Below, in pieces: positions 11,869 through 23,513 of a stretch of DNA of 64,000 nt. How positions within the stretch are numbered: the first letter of the stretch is position 1; each line of letters begins with the position of its first letter. Below the pieces are notes generated by a model that saw only the letters and a list, made by a program, of their open reading frames with translations, had not been told where the DNA came from and made no database searches. A program made the translations under genes and the position numbers. The stretch covers positions 318,481-382,480 of the forward strand of contig MNCI01013908.1 in the NCBI GenBank assembly GCA_015680685.1, in the 5' to 3' direction. The DNA is from Gnetum montanum. Lineage: Eukaryota; Streptophyta; Gnetopsida; Gnetales; Gnetaceae.

Positions 11869-12673
11869 TGATGAACCGCGATATCGCATACACGATATCG
11901 TGCACGCGATATCACATCCACCACACTATATCGTGTCCTGCCTCATCTTCTATAAATAAGAGGCGGTGCCCTTGGTTCCAATACAATTAGATTTAGACCC
12001 TTAGCCAGACTCTTGTAGTTTTGTCATTCGAGAGTTAGAATTATTTCTGTGTGCCCGCAGTAGGAGTCATAGAGTGAACGGATCTTTATTTGAGCAATTT
12101 GTACCTGAGCACAATTTTGTGTATGGTAATAAAGATGAACTTTATGATAAACCTTGTAGCATACAGATTAAGCTAATTAGTAATTAATGATTTTTTAACG
12201 CTTTCCTAGTTAATTAATATCTCTCTCAACCTTCAACCCCCTTAGTTAAATACACTCTATACGACTGCTTCAAGCATGCATGTAGCACTTGGAAACCCAG
12301 TAATGATTAGCGTTTGGTAATCCCAGCAGCGTTGCACTGGTGCAGGATGTGTACGGCAAGTGAGAATAGATACTAGTGTTAGGAACATTTAGATCTTACT
12401 TAATGAATAGTTAATGTAAGTTAGCCACTTAGTTCTCTCTCCCTCTCCTTTATTAGCAGAAGACATAAAAAAATTCAAAAGCTATAAAAATCATATACCT
12501 CAAGCTTACTTAACCATACAACCATGACAATACAAGTTTGGAAAGACAACGATTGATTAACGCTGAGTGTTCCATTAAGGTGCATAAGCACTTGGTCCTT
12601 GGAGTTCGACCGGATCATGCCTGAAACACTCATGTTCATATGGTTGAGTGTAGGGGTACCTCACCACTCATCA
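11869..12673 (+). repeat. Solo LTR of the Athila-type family (805 bp, TSD GTATG)
   Basis: It starts TGATGAACCG and ends CACTCATCA, with GTATG on both sides (11864-11868 and 12674-12678). No primer site follows and no internal sequence remains, so it arose by LTR-LTR recombination. U3 begins with a cluster of GATATC-centred palindromes (about 11878-11935: GCGATATCGC, ACGATATCGTG, GCGATATCAC). A TATA box (TATAAATA, 11951-11958) and an AATAAA signal (12128-12133) follow. It is less decayed than the LTR at 8246. Confidence 0.9.
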
Positions 12674-13049
12674 GTATGTGTCTTATCATAGTATGAGGAA
12701 GCTTATGTAGAGTAAACTCTTGCTAAGTGGCCACATACTCAACCATGTATAGCCAACAGGTTCAAATGTTATGATGAGAAAGTTTCCTACATATAGTATT
12801 GCTTTAAAAATGCTCTATTAATAGGGTCCTAAAATTAATGTTCTATTGAATAGAAGAGAATTTAGGTTCATCTTGCAAAGAAAAACCACTAGAAAAGGAC
12901 CTTACTAATAATGAAAGAAATTCATGTCTATGAAGTTTCAAAAATCATAGAGAACTAGATCACCTTCATGAATCTTTCAAACTTTGACATATTTGGAATG
13001 ATGACAGTCAATGTATTCTTGATAATTATGGAAATGCTTTAAAGATATT

Positions 13050-16000
13050 TGATGTTTTTTCTCAGGAAAGTCCAACTCAACACATTACATGATAATATTA
13101 TCTTAATCTAAGAGCTAATCATGTAAAGAAACATGGAGAGATAGGATACAAAGAGCAAATGGTAACATTACCTCAGATCCATATGCTAATAGATATGGAG
13201 TATGATTAGTAGATGTACATAATGTAGCATGATAGATCCAAAGAGCATTAGAAAGCTAGATATGCCAATTTCATTGGGTTTTGGTGATCATGGTGTGAAG
13301 GCATATGAGGATTTTATTGGTGGACTTGTCTTGACAATTGGAATGAAAATAATAGGGTAGTGAAAATGACTAGGTGATGTGATACATAGAAGAAAAGTTA
13401 GCTACTTCCTTACTTTTGAACTAAGGACCATTATTAGTTACAATTTGGAGCATGCTATGATGTGATCTAAGATGAAGCTATAAATGAAAGGAGATCTAGT
13501 GTAGCATAATGGAACAACTTCTACCCATTTATTAAAGTATTTCATAATAATTAAAATGAATTGATATTCATTAGATCAAGGAGGATTAATAACACTAATG
13601 AGGCCTAGACCCCATTTTTGAAAAGGCAATGTAACATGAAACATGTGAAGTTCTTAGAAAGGGACACAAATAAGGGGTTAATGCCTTTGGTAAGTGTTGC
13701 ATTTTTTGACTAGGTTATGAGCTTCTTTAGCTAATTTTTGCCACTAGTAACCTATATAAATAATATATGATGCTAAAGAACGTGATCCTAGATGTCCACT
13801 ACAAACTCTAGAATGAACTTGCTCAAGAATAACCTTAGATTCGACATAATTAAGATAACGTAGAAGGACATCTCTAGTGGACATACAACATAAGGTATTA
13901 GGATCTATTATATGAAAGTATCAGCTATGTTTATGTAAATTATATTTTAAAGCATTTGTTAGGTGATTAGAAGTTTCACTAGTAGTGAGATAATGGATAA
14001 GATCGTGGTACTACTGATTTTCATCATTGGCATTAATAGCACTAAATAAAATGTAAGGAGATTTAGTAACAGGAGTTAAGTAGATAGATTAAATAAGCTA
14101 ATCATGCATAGCAAATGGATCATCATGAATTGCAAGAGTTGCTAAAGAGTTAGCTAGCATGTTTTTAGAATAATAAATATGACTTAAAACATTCCTTGAA
14201 AATGAAGTGAAAAGTTCCTTGGCAATTTCTAAATAAGAAATAAGATGAAATCCATTTTAATCATACTAACCATTAACTTGATTTATAATGAGTTGAAAGT
14301 AATCCTAAATAGTAATGGTTTTAACTTGGTATTGTAAAGCTAGTAGAAGACCATAAATTAAGACTTTTTATCCAATGACATTGTTCATGCAAGAAAAGTC
14401 AAGTTTATATGCCCTATAAAGAACTTACTTGATAGTAGAAATAAGGATGTAGATTGCACTTGATTTCAAAGAAGTATGAGCCCCATCAAAATAAAGAACA
14501 ATGTTTAAATCATTTGTGTTATTGTAAAGATCATAAATAGCATTATTAAAATTGGAGAAAGAGATAAGATTAGTTATATCTTTATCTTTGATAAAATGTT
14601 AAGAGAGATTTAAAAAAAAGGTCAAATTTAATAAGAAATTTTTTCCAATGAGCTAAGTGATAACTATCAAAAGGGTTATTAGTAATTATTTTAAGTTCAT
14701 TTTTCTTACAAATAATGAATTCCTTAGTATTTAAGAGGTAATATTTTTAGTTCTTGAGAGTGAAGACAAGACTTGAGTAGGATTTTTTGACATTCATCTA
14801 TCTAGTCTCATAGTCTAAAAAAGGGTGAGAGATGTAACAAATGGAAAAATCACCTTCATCTTCACATCATTAATAGAGAATGGTATCTATAAAATTATGA
14901 TTGAATTTAGGAAGGTAATGATAAAAAGGCTAATAAAATAGGGGAGGATGCAAGATGGGAAGAGAATTTAAAGCTTATTAAATAACATTAAAGATATTTT
15001 GATAATTCTCATCCCAAATGATGTTAGATTTATGAACTAGATGAGTTAAATGGTGAACATGATTTGTAAGATTGGTGATGAAACAACAAAAGGACTAAAT
15101 ATGATTGTGAAAAATATACATGTTCCAAATTTCTTTAGGAGGTGGAAGATCCATAATAGCTTTAAATTTATTTAGGTTGATAGTTGTACCATCTTGGTAT
15201 ACAAGATAAGCCATCTTACTTGTAAAAACATCAAAGATGCACTTCTTAAGCTTGATGCAAAGATTACATTTGTCAAAATGAGTTAAGACAAGGTCTAAGT
15301 CAGAATAGATAGGATGATCAGTTGCTATAATAGATTTGATGGTCAAATCATCAATGTAATCATTAATTATTTTAAACATTATATCATTGAAAATAAAATT
15401 CATAGCATGTTGATAAGTTGCTCCAACATTTATAAGTTAAAAGAACATTTTAGTGTAGCAAAATGTTTCCCAAGAAGTTATGAAAGTGGTATCAGACTAA
15501 TGCTCTACATTTATCTAGATTTGATTATATTCTAAAAAATCATGCATAAAGGATACAAGAATATGACTAATAGTTGAATCAATGAGATGATCAATGTTCA
15601 ATAAAGGGAAATTATCCTTGTGAGTAATTTTGTTAAGATCACAAAAATTAATACACATGCAAATACCATCATTCTTTTTGGGAACCACAACCATGTTAGA
15701 TACCCAGTCTTAATAGTAAATAGGACAAATAGAGGTAGCATTGTAGAGTTTGGTAATCTTCTCCTTTGATGGCTAAAGCTATAGTTGGATGAGTTTAGAA
15801 CTTTTCTCTAAAATGATTTTGTGTTATACCAACATAGGTTCAAGATTGGGCATGTCACTGTAGCCTCAAGAAAAACCAATAGAATATTTTTGAAGGGTGG
15901 CTAAGATAGTTTCTTTAAGATCTTAGGAAAGTAAAGCACTAAGTTGGAGTGTCTTTTCTTCTTCTTTATTATTAAGTATGGTCATATTAAGCAAGTAATC

Positions 16001-16960
16001 ATTTATTAGTGACAATTATCAATCAAGGAAAGAAAGCTTAGATTTAGGAAATTGATCATCCTCAGCAATGTCCAAGGAGGATATGATAAAAGCAATATCT
16101 ATTCAAAATGCTTAAAAGTCAATAAAAGATATGTCCAAAGTTCGATGTACCATGTAGGAAGGTTGTCATGTTGACCTATACCAAGATCAAAATTATTAGA
16201 GAATGTTAAGATGTTTTTTAAAATTCATATGTGATGTCAAAACTAGATCACATTATTCTTCTACATCAAAGTTATGAGCACATCAAAAGTATTTAAAATT
16301 TCCTGAAAGTAGGATAACATTATTCTATTGAGCTATAAGAGAAAAATGAATGGAAAAGAATGTTACAAAAGCTTCATTTGCAACTTAGTAAGTTTAGAAA
16401 TAGAATGAGAATAGAACACAGTGGCAACAAAAAATAATAACATAGAGATTGAGATAATGGCAATTGACAATAGCAATAGTAGGCATGGGGCTAGGGGTGG
16501 GACTAGTAGTAGTAAGGAACTATCACAACCCTACATCTTGCCATCTAAGGAACAAATGTGAGAAACAATTACCTAGTTTACAATCTAAATTCTCAATTGA
16601 TGAAGTTTCTTAATCAATTCTTCTTCAAATTTTTCCCATGTTCTTATGGATGTACTTGTCCTAGCTTTTTCTTCTTGGGGCATGCCAAGCCACCAAGTCT
16701 TTGTAACTCGACCTAAGAATTGGATAGCAGCATAGGCTTATTTTTCCTTGGTGTACTCACACATTTCCAAGAACTATTCCATCTAAAAAGAGGAAAGCAC
16801 TAATAATTGTATCATCTCTATTAACCTCATAAAATTTTTACTTATTTTTCTTGAAACTTGGAATCTAACTAGCTTGATCCTAGTGCTAATGCCCTTACTT
16901 GCATGACCAACTGATTTTTCAAGTTTTTAGTCTCATTTTTTGGCTCTTGGCTAGTGCTTG
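13050..16960 (-). pseudogene. Decayed Tat/Ogre-like Ty3/gypsy element
   Basis: On the minus strand, fragments occur in gag-pol order. A gag-like piece (TKTWWLGMPQEE ... TWEKFEEEL) lies at about 16760-16610. RT lies at about 15800-15100, with VVPKKNDGICMCINF, then YIDDL (about 15350), then KFKAIMDLPPPK, the last being typical of the Tat/Ogre lineage rather than Athila. RNase H (YFDGAHTS, about 14500, to NQVNG, about 14280) follows. Integrase (about 13930-13050) has QVHSRVCSGH ... KKCNTYQ, a zinc region, then NKWVEVV. The segment is riddled with stops and frameshifts and has no recognised LTRs. It is older than the copia element inserted at its upstream side. Subdomain limits are approximate. 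Confidence 0.72.
15095..15403 (-). pseudogene. RT fragment of the Tat/Ogre-like element
   Basis: The longest open piece of the decayed element, 102 codons. It spans the YIDDL active-site box and the thumb region ending MDLPPPKEIW. Both Asp residues of the box remain, but the flanking parts contain stops, so no protein can be made. Confidence 0.65.
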
Positions 16961-16972
16961 TTGGGTATTTAC

Positions 16973-17319
16973 TATGGAAGATGATGTGTAGATGTTCTAC
17001 ATTATTAGGAGATTGATCTCATTCTTTTATTTATTCTAAATAAGATAAGATCCTAGTTGTTCATGCTTATCCATACCCATGATTATCTCATCCATAAATA
17101 AGATGACAAGGATCATTCCCATGATTTTAGAGACTCATGCTTATCTCTTCAAAGCCATTCTTGGAAGGATCCAAGTCTATATAATTGTAGCAGCACATAT
17201 TCATAACATATAGATTCTGGATTAACAAATTGTAAGTGTGTTTTTTGTTCTAACAAAGTTCTTTAATTTCTATTTAGCATAGATAGTAGATCTAGGGCCC
17301 TTGAGATTTAGACTCTTCA
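16973..17319 (+). repeat. 5' LTR of the copia element (347 bp)
   Basis: It begins TATGGAAGATG (TG mutated to TA) and ends CTCTTCA. It contains TATATAA at about 17190. The primer site follows after two bases. The equal length and the matched TTTAC flank fix the boundaries. Confidence 0.9.
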
Positions 17320-17321
17320 TT

Positions 17322-17338
17322 TGGTATTGGAGTAGGTT
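17322..17338 (+). other. Primer binding site of the copia element
   Basis: TGGTATTGGAGTAGGTT resembles the initiator-Met tRNA site TGGTATCAGAGC used by most plant copia elements. Confidence 0.75.
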
Positions 17339-17370
17339 AGCTCAGATTCTTAACAACAAATCTCTCCAAG

Positions 17371-18290
17371 ATGGCCCACAATCACGAATCCATGTCTCTC
17401 CAAGTTCCTATCTTCAACGGAGAGAATTATGAATATTGGGCAATTAAGATGAAGATATTTTTGATCTCACAAGATCTTTGGGATCTTGTTGAAAATGGAT
17501 TCCAAGATTTTGTTCAAGAAACATTTCAAGCCTTGAAAGAAGATGAAAAGAATGAATTTGAGCTTTGTAAGAAAGATGCAAAAGCATTATTCATCATTCA
17601 ATCTAGGTTAGATCTGACAATCTTTCCCAAAATTGCTATGCATCAAACTAGCAAAGCTACATGGGATGCACTGGAGATTGCATACAAGGGATCATTAAAA
17701 GTTCATGTTGTCAAGTTACAAGTTTTAAGAAAATATTTTGAATCTTTGCGCATGCTAGGTTTAGAGAATATTGATCAATACATTAGCCGATTTCAACAAG
17801 TTCAAAATGGACTTGAATCTTGTGGAGAAATGCTTGAGGAAAGGCATGATGTTGAAAAGATCCTTCGAAGTGTGACCCGATGATATGATCCCATCAATGT
17901 GGCTATTGAAGAAGTAAGAGATCTTGATAAGATGACCATGGTTGAGCTTGTAGGAAGCTTGAAGACATACAAGCAAAGAATTTTTTATCATGAGGATTCA
18001 ATAGCAAATGCATTTCAGGCACAATTCTAGAGATCATTTAATCAAAATCAAAGATCCTCAAGTAGATCCTCATTCAAAGGACATGGATGTGGTCATGGCA
18101 GATCTAGAGGTCATGGTCGTGGAAGATCAAATCAATCAAATGAAGGTAAGCATTGTGATTTTTGTGGTACCAACACCCACAATACTCATGAATGTTGGTC
18201 TAGGAAGAAGCATGAAAAGAAAGGCAAAGCAAAAATTGCAAAAGATGAAGATCACCACAAGAATCACCAAAAAGGTGAGCAAATGTTTTA
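17371..18290 (+). pseudogene. gag: gag of the copia element (two in-frame stops)
   Basis: It starts with an ATG 33 bp after the primer site. The protein begins MAHNHESMSLQVPIFNGENY, then YWAIKMKIFL, as in the gag domain of plant copia polyproteins. The frame is stopped by TGA at 17881-17883 and TAG at 18028-18030, then continues unshifted into protease. Residues before the second stop include a YKQRI segment. After it come Arg/Gly/Ser-rich stretches and a canonical C-x2-C-x4-H-x4-C zinc knuckle (CDFCGTNTHNTHEC, about 18154-18195). The stops are single substitutions, so gag and pol were one polyprotein. Confidence 0.88.
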
Positions 18291-19674
18291 TACTAAAGAG
18301 GAGGAAGATCACCTCCTGATCTCTACAAAGGCATCAGATGCTAGCGACAACAACATTTGGTATGTTGATAGTGGGTGTAGCAATCACATGACAGGGAATA
18401 AGAAATTGTTCTCAAGCTTGGAAAAATATGATGGAAAGGTAACTATAAGTAATGGGAAGAAGTTAACCATTACTAGGATTGGATCACTTGCCTTCACAAC
18501 AACTCAAGGTAGCAAATATGTTATTTCCCAGATCTATTTTGTTCCAAATCTTTCAAAGAATTTATTAAGTGTGGGGCAATTATGTCACAATGGGTATCGT
18601 GTTGAATTTGAAAAAGATGTTTGTAAAATTTCTAAGGTTGATGATGATAAAGGTACTGCCATTATCCCTATAAGTAAGAATCATATGTACAAGTTACAGA
18701 TGCAAAAGGATGTTCATTGTCTCACTGTCACTAAAGACATAGCATGGTTATGGCATGCTCGGTTAGGACATGTCAACTTTGGCTCAATGGACCACATGCG
18801 AATAGGAGAAATTGTAAGAGGTATGCTAAAATTTTCTTTGCCAAATAATCATGATTGTGGCATATGTCAACTAGGAAAAATTATAAGGTTACCATTTCCT
18901 AAAAAAGAACATAGATCTCAAGAAAAATTAGATCTAGTTCATATGGATTTATGCGGTCCCATGCAAGCATTGAGCCTAGGCAAAAACCGCTATATGTTAA
19001 TCATCATGGATAATTTTTCCATATTTTCTTGGGGTTATTTTATGAAATTAAAAGATCAAACATTGGGATTTTTTAAAGCATTGAAGGTGGAAGTAGAAAA
19101 TCAAAGTGGCAATTCAATTAAGAAAATTTGGACAGATCATGGTGGTGAATTTTTATCAATTGCATTTGATGAATTTTGCAAGAAAAGTGGGATTATTCAT
19201 CAAACTACCACATCATTTACACCTCAAAAAAAAAAAAATAGAACAATCGTTGAAATGGCAAGATCTCTACTCCAAATGTCAAGTTTAGGAAATAAGTTTT
19301 GGACAAAAGCTTGTGCAACATCAATTTATCTTTTAAATAGGGTTCCATCAAGGTCAATTCTAGAAAAAATAGCATATGAATTGTGGAATGGTTATCCACC
19401 CAATATCTCTCATTTAAAAATTTTTGGTTCACCTTGCTATGTGCAAATCCCTACACAAAACCGAAAAAAATTAGATGCGAAGCCTTGTATTTTTCTTGGT
19501 TATACCAAAAATACCAAAACCTACAAATGTTATGATGAAAAAGATAAAAGAGTAATTGATTCACATGATGTCCATTTTAGTGAATTTGAAGCCAAACAAT
19601 GTGGAAGACAACGTATGGAACCAAGGCCAAATAAAAAACCGTACAAAAGTATTTTTGATGGCAACATGGGATAG
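18291..19674 (+). pseudogene. pol: Protease and integrase of the copia element
   Basis: In frame with gag. The retropepsin active site is WYVDSGCSNHMTG (about 18358). The pre-integrase zinc region WLWHARLGH ... CGICQLGK is intact. Integrase keeps Asp in VHMDLCGP (codon 18946-18948) and Asp in WTDHGGEF (codon 19135-19137). The third catalytic Glu is missing: where copia integrases have a conserved block about 35 residues after the second Asp, about five codons are replaced by a run of 13 A (19226-19238). The reading frame survives to a TAG at 19672-19674. Confidence 0.9.
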
Positions 19675-20997
19675 CAAAATCAACCATGTGAAAGGAAAAA
19701 TATGATTTTTGGTCAACATGAACAACGGAGGCTTGAACTTGGAGATGGAATGGTAGAAAACAACATGGCACTGCCTGCCATCAACATGATTGGTTCAGCA
19801 ACTATAATCTGCCAACCTATCGATCTCAACACTCTTCTTTGAAGAATGGTAGCCATAGGCTTGAAAATAAATTTGCTAATTCTGGTTTGCTGCGGCATGT
19901 GGAAAAACAAATGATTGATGTGGGACTTACTCAAGTCATTGAACAACAGCAAAATCATATTTCCAGTCTAGACAACATGCAGGCCGCAAAAATCAAGTTG
20001 CATTTTTATAGCAACAGTGGGTTAAATTCTCTGCAGGAACTTGCCATCACCACACCCAACCATTGGAAACCCACATCCAGCTACTGTCAACTCACGTAGC
20101 TAGAACCAGACCCATGTCCAGCGCTTCAACACCAATTCATTGATCCACTTTGTTGCATACCTCCATTGGATTATTTTGCTTGTAGAAACAACTACAGCTG
20201 TGGGGGAAGAGACGTGCCTACTGCTAACCACCTCAACTATGCATGATTTGGACAAACATCCTTGATAGGATCTACTGCAAAAATGATACAGTTCAACGCC
20301 CTGCCACCTCATATCCATTACAACCTTGGTATGGTCATCCAGGTCATGTTTTTTCTAATTTTTCTGCTGCATGCATATCACCGTCATCACCATCAACATC
20401 CCTTGCTATTTTTCAGCAAAACAAAGCCCAAATATTCATGCATGATCATTGGCCACCCATAATCCATTATTTTCCAGTTTCCCAAACACAACGTTTTCCA
20501 TCGTGGCTTCAATACCCGAATTGTACCACAGCTGATCATTTTTTTCCTCATTTTCTAAGATCAATTCCATCTAAAACTATTTCTACCACTATTCTACATC
20601 AGGATAAATATCAGAATATTTCAACAGCAAATGCAGTGCAACACCATCATCAACTTTCATTTCCTCTTCAAGGACAAACCTCTACAACAACGCCCTCTCA
20701 AATCATTCCATCTAACACACCTTCTATCTCAACAATGTCCACATCACAGCAAATTACATCCACTTCTCAGCTAGCTCAATATCATCCAACCTCCAACATG
20801 CTGGATACAAATTTTACAAAGCGCGTGACACGAAGTCACTTTCGTGGAGACACTGCTTCACCAACCCAAGACATGGAATCTATTGAAAATTCTCTCTTCA
20901 CTACCCTGGACAATGAATTTTTTGTGCTACTTACGCTGATGGAGGGAGTGATGATGGTTTAACGGAACCATCCACAGTCGTCGAAACTACACTAGAT
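19675..20997 (+). pseudogene. Variable linker between integrase and RT of the copia element
   Basis: Copia polyproteins have a long, poorly conserved linker here. The main open stretch (20243-20962, another frame) is rich in Ser, Thr, Gln, Pro and His and ends near TRSHFRGD. It is followed by a shift back into the frame that begins RT (YADGGSDDG ... HWIDAMEKEL). It is best read as a frameshifted linker, not as an independent gene. Confidence 0.6.
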
Positions 20998-22523
20998 AAC
21001 CATTGGATTGATGCCATGGAGAAAGAGCTACATCAAATTAATAAAAACAACACTTGAGCCTAGTTTCTCATTCATCTAGTAAGCCTGTTATTGGTTTAAA
21101 ATGGATATTTAAAATTAAGAGAAATTAGTACAATGAAATAGAAAAATTCAAAGCTTGCCTAGTTGCCAAAGGATATCTCCAACAACAAGGCAGAGACTTT
21201 GATGATAACTTTGCTCTTATTTCACGAATGAAATCCGTGAAAATCTTTCTAGCTATTGCTGCACAAGCTGGCTATGTGGTATATCAACTGGATGTGGCAT
21301 CTGCATTCCTCAATGACATTCTGAATGAAGAAGTCTATGTGGAACAACCCCCAAGTTTCGTTGATGAAGGAAAACAAGATCATGTGTACAAGCTTCATAA
21401 AGCTTTGTATGGGCTCAATCAAGCTCCACGTGCATGGTATCCATGTATTCATTCATTTTTCATCTAAGAGGGATTCATCCATCTTCAGTCCCAGTCTATA
21501 ATTTACAAAAAGTTATCTAAAGATGATTTTATTTTTGTCTGTCTATATGTAGATGATTTAATTTATTTTTCATCTACAATTGCATTAGGAAATGATTTTC
21601 TTAATGCTTTGCAAAATGAGTTTGAAATGTCTGATCTAGGAAAAATGTCATATTTTTTGGGTTTTTAAGTAATCCAGAGAACAAAATCCATTTCCATATG
21701 CCAAATGAAATTTTCTCGATCCTTACTTGAGATATTTGGCATGATTAATAGTAATCCCTCAGACACACCACTCTCCCTTGGTATAAAACTTACCAAGAAT
21801 GATAAATCTCCTTTAGTCAATTCATCACTATACAGATCCCTAGTTGGTGGCTTATTGTATCTCTCCAATACTCATTCAGATATTCAATATGTTGTCAATT
21901 ACCTTTCTTGGTTCATGCAAGATTCGCATGAATCACATTGGAAAGATGCAAAATGAGTTCTACATTACCTAAGAACTACAAAAAATTTTGGGATCACATT
22001 CCATCAACATACAAACTTCAAGGTATGGCGATACACTAATGTAGATTGGGGAGGCAACCTTGACGATCAAAAGTCAACTTTTGGTTTTTGTCTCTTCTTC
22101 AGTCCATCGCTCATCTCTTGGGGATCAAAGAAGTAGTCTTCAGTCGTACTCTCAAGAGCTGAAGCAAAATACATAGCTGCATCAAGTGCTGCTTCTCAAG
22201 CCATGTGGATTCACTTTGTTTTCACTGAAATGGGATTTACACTTGATCCTCCCATTCACTTATACTATGATAGCACAAGTGCTATTGCAATGGCTCGCAA
22301 TCTAGTTCAGCATGGGCGTACCAAGCACATTGATATCAAGCATCACCATCTCAGAAGCCTGATTCAAGACAACATCCTCAACATGGAACATTGTGTAACT
22401 AAAGCACAACTAGCAGATATTTTTACCAAGATTCTGAGCCATGAGAAGTTTGCATCCTTCAAAGACCTCCTTGGAGTGGAATCCCTTACCATCATGGGGG
22501 GTTTTGTGAAAGATGATGTGTAG
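20998..22523 (+). pseudogene. pol: Reverse transcriptase and RNase H of the copia element
   Basis: It begins HWIDAMEKELHQI. A one-base loss near 21055 shifts the frame, after which GLKWIFKIK, DVASAFLND, LYGLNQAPRAW and the catalytic YVDD (about 21549) follow. RNase H contains SRAEAKYIAA and YYDSTSAIAMARN, then HIDIKHHHLR to ADIFTK. In-frame stops occur at about 21148, 21465, 21666 and 21954. The frame ends at 22523, inside the 3' LTR. The RT active site itself is intact. Confidence 0.88.
22496..22501 (+). other. Polypurine tract of the copia element
   Basis: A run of six G three bases before the 3' LTR; it is the likely plus-strand primer. Confidence 0.6.
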
Positions 22524-22851
22524 ACATTTCACATTATTAGGAGATTGATCTCATCCTTTTATTTATTCTAAATAAGATGAGATCCTAGTTGTCCATGCTT
22601 ATCCATACCCATGATTATCTCATCCATAAATAAGATGATAAGGATCATTCCCATGATTTTAGAGACTCATGCTTATCTCTTCAAATCCATTCTTGGAAAG
22701 ATCCAAGTCTATATAATTGTAGCAGCACATATCCATAACATATAGATTTTGGATTAACAGATTGTAAGTGTGTTTTTTGTTCTAACAAAGTTTTTTAATT
22801 TCTATTTAGCATAAATAGTAGATCCAGGGCCCTTTAGATTCAGATTTCTCA
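22505..22851 (+). repeat. 3' LTR of the copia element (347 bp)
   Basis: It starts TGTGAAAGATG and ends TTTCTCA, followed by TTTAC. It aligns without gaps to the 5' LTR. Confidence 0.92.
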
Positions 22852-22856
22852 TTTAC

Positions 22857-23508
22857 TAATTCTTGTTGGTTTTATACCAATGCTATAAACTATTATCCTT
22901 CAACCTAAAGCTTATGAAAAGCAAGCTGCAAATCATTCATAATCCTTAAGATGCTCCACCTAGTTTCTTAGCACAAATTTTTAGGTAAGAGAAAGTTTGT
23001 GTTCAGTACCAAAGCTCAACCCTAGTAAGAAAGGAACTAGCATGGGATCAACTAGCTCTTTAATCATTCAAGTCTTTTTATCTGCTAGTAGATGACGTAT
23101 GATTATGTTATCTACTTACAATAACTATCCCCACATTTCTTGCATCTTTTTAGCTACCTCATCTATCTCTTATTCTTCCAATTTCTCATTATGTATCAAA
23201 TCATCTTCATAATTGGATCCTCAATAGGATGGAGACCAAGATATTTCTTTCCATGATTGATATCATCTAATATACATAGTGGCTCATCATAAGTATTTAA
23301 ATACATCTTTCACTTAAACCAAAACCTTGGATGTGGTACTAAGTGTAATGGAACTACTTTGGAGAAGCATGTTTTGGCACCATTTTTGAGTCCAAAGGTT
23401 GCTAAGTATTTGAAGATGAGTCTAGGATGGACAATGCCATAAAAATCACAACACCTTTGGGCATAACATAAGTTCATAATATATATTAGTCTAAAGGTTA
23501 GGGGCATA
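22857..23508 (-). other. Decayed DNA between copia element and solo LTR
   Basis: Probably the continuation of the decayed gypsy element into which copia jumped. The minus strand reads in long but broken pieces, with acidic, charged sequence around 23200. No motif can be named with confidence. Confidence 0.4.
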
Positions 23509-23513
23509 GCAAG

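Larger units (their letters stand above)
16973..22851 (+). mobile_element. Ty1/copia retrotransposon, complete, inactive (TSD TTTAC)
   Basis: 5,879 bp with two LTRs of exactly 347 bp (16973-17319 and 22505-22851), flanked by TTTAC on both sides (16968-16972 and 22852-22856). The order gag, protease, integrase, RT, RNase H is diagnostic of copia. By eye I count about 23 differences between the LTRs (about 93% identity), mostly transitions, so it is not recent. Coding is destroyed by two stops in gag, a stop after integrase, frameshifts before RT, and loss of an integrase catalytic residue. It inserted beside the decayed Tat/Ogre-like element. Confidence 0.95.

Noticed and set aside
20243-20962. 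239-codon ORF between copia integrase and RT as an independent gene
   Set aside because: Position and Ser/Thr/Pro/Gln-rich composition fit the variable linker of a copia polyprotein in a shifted frame.
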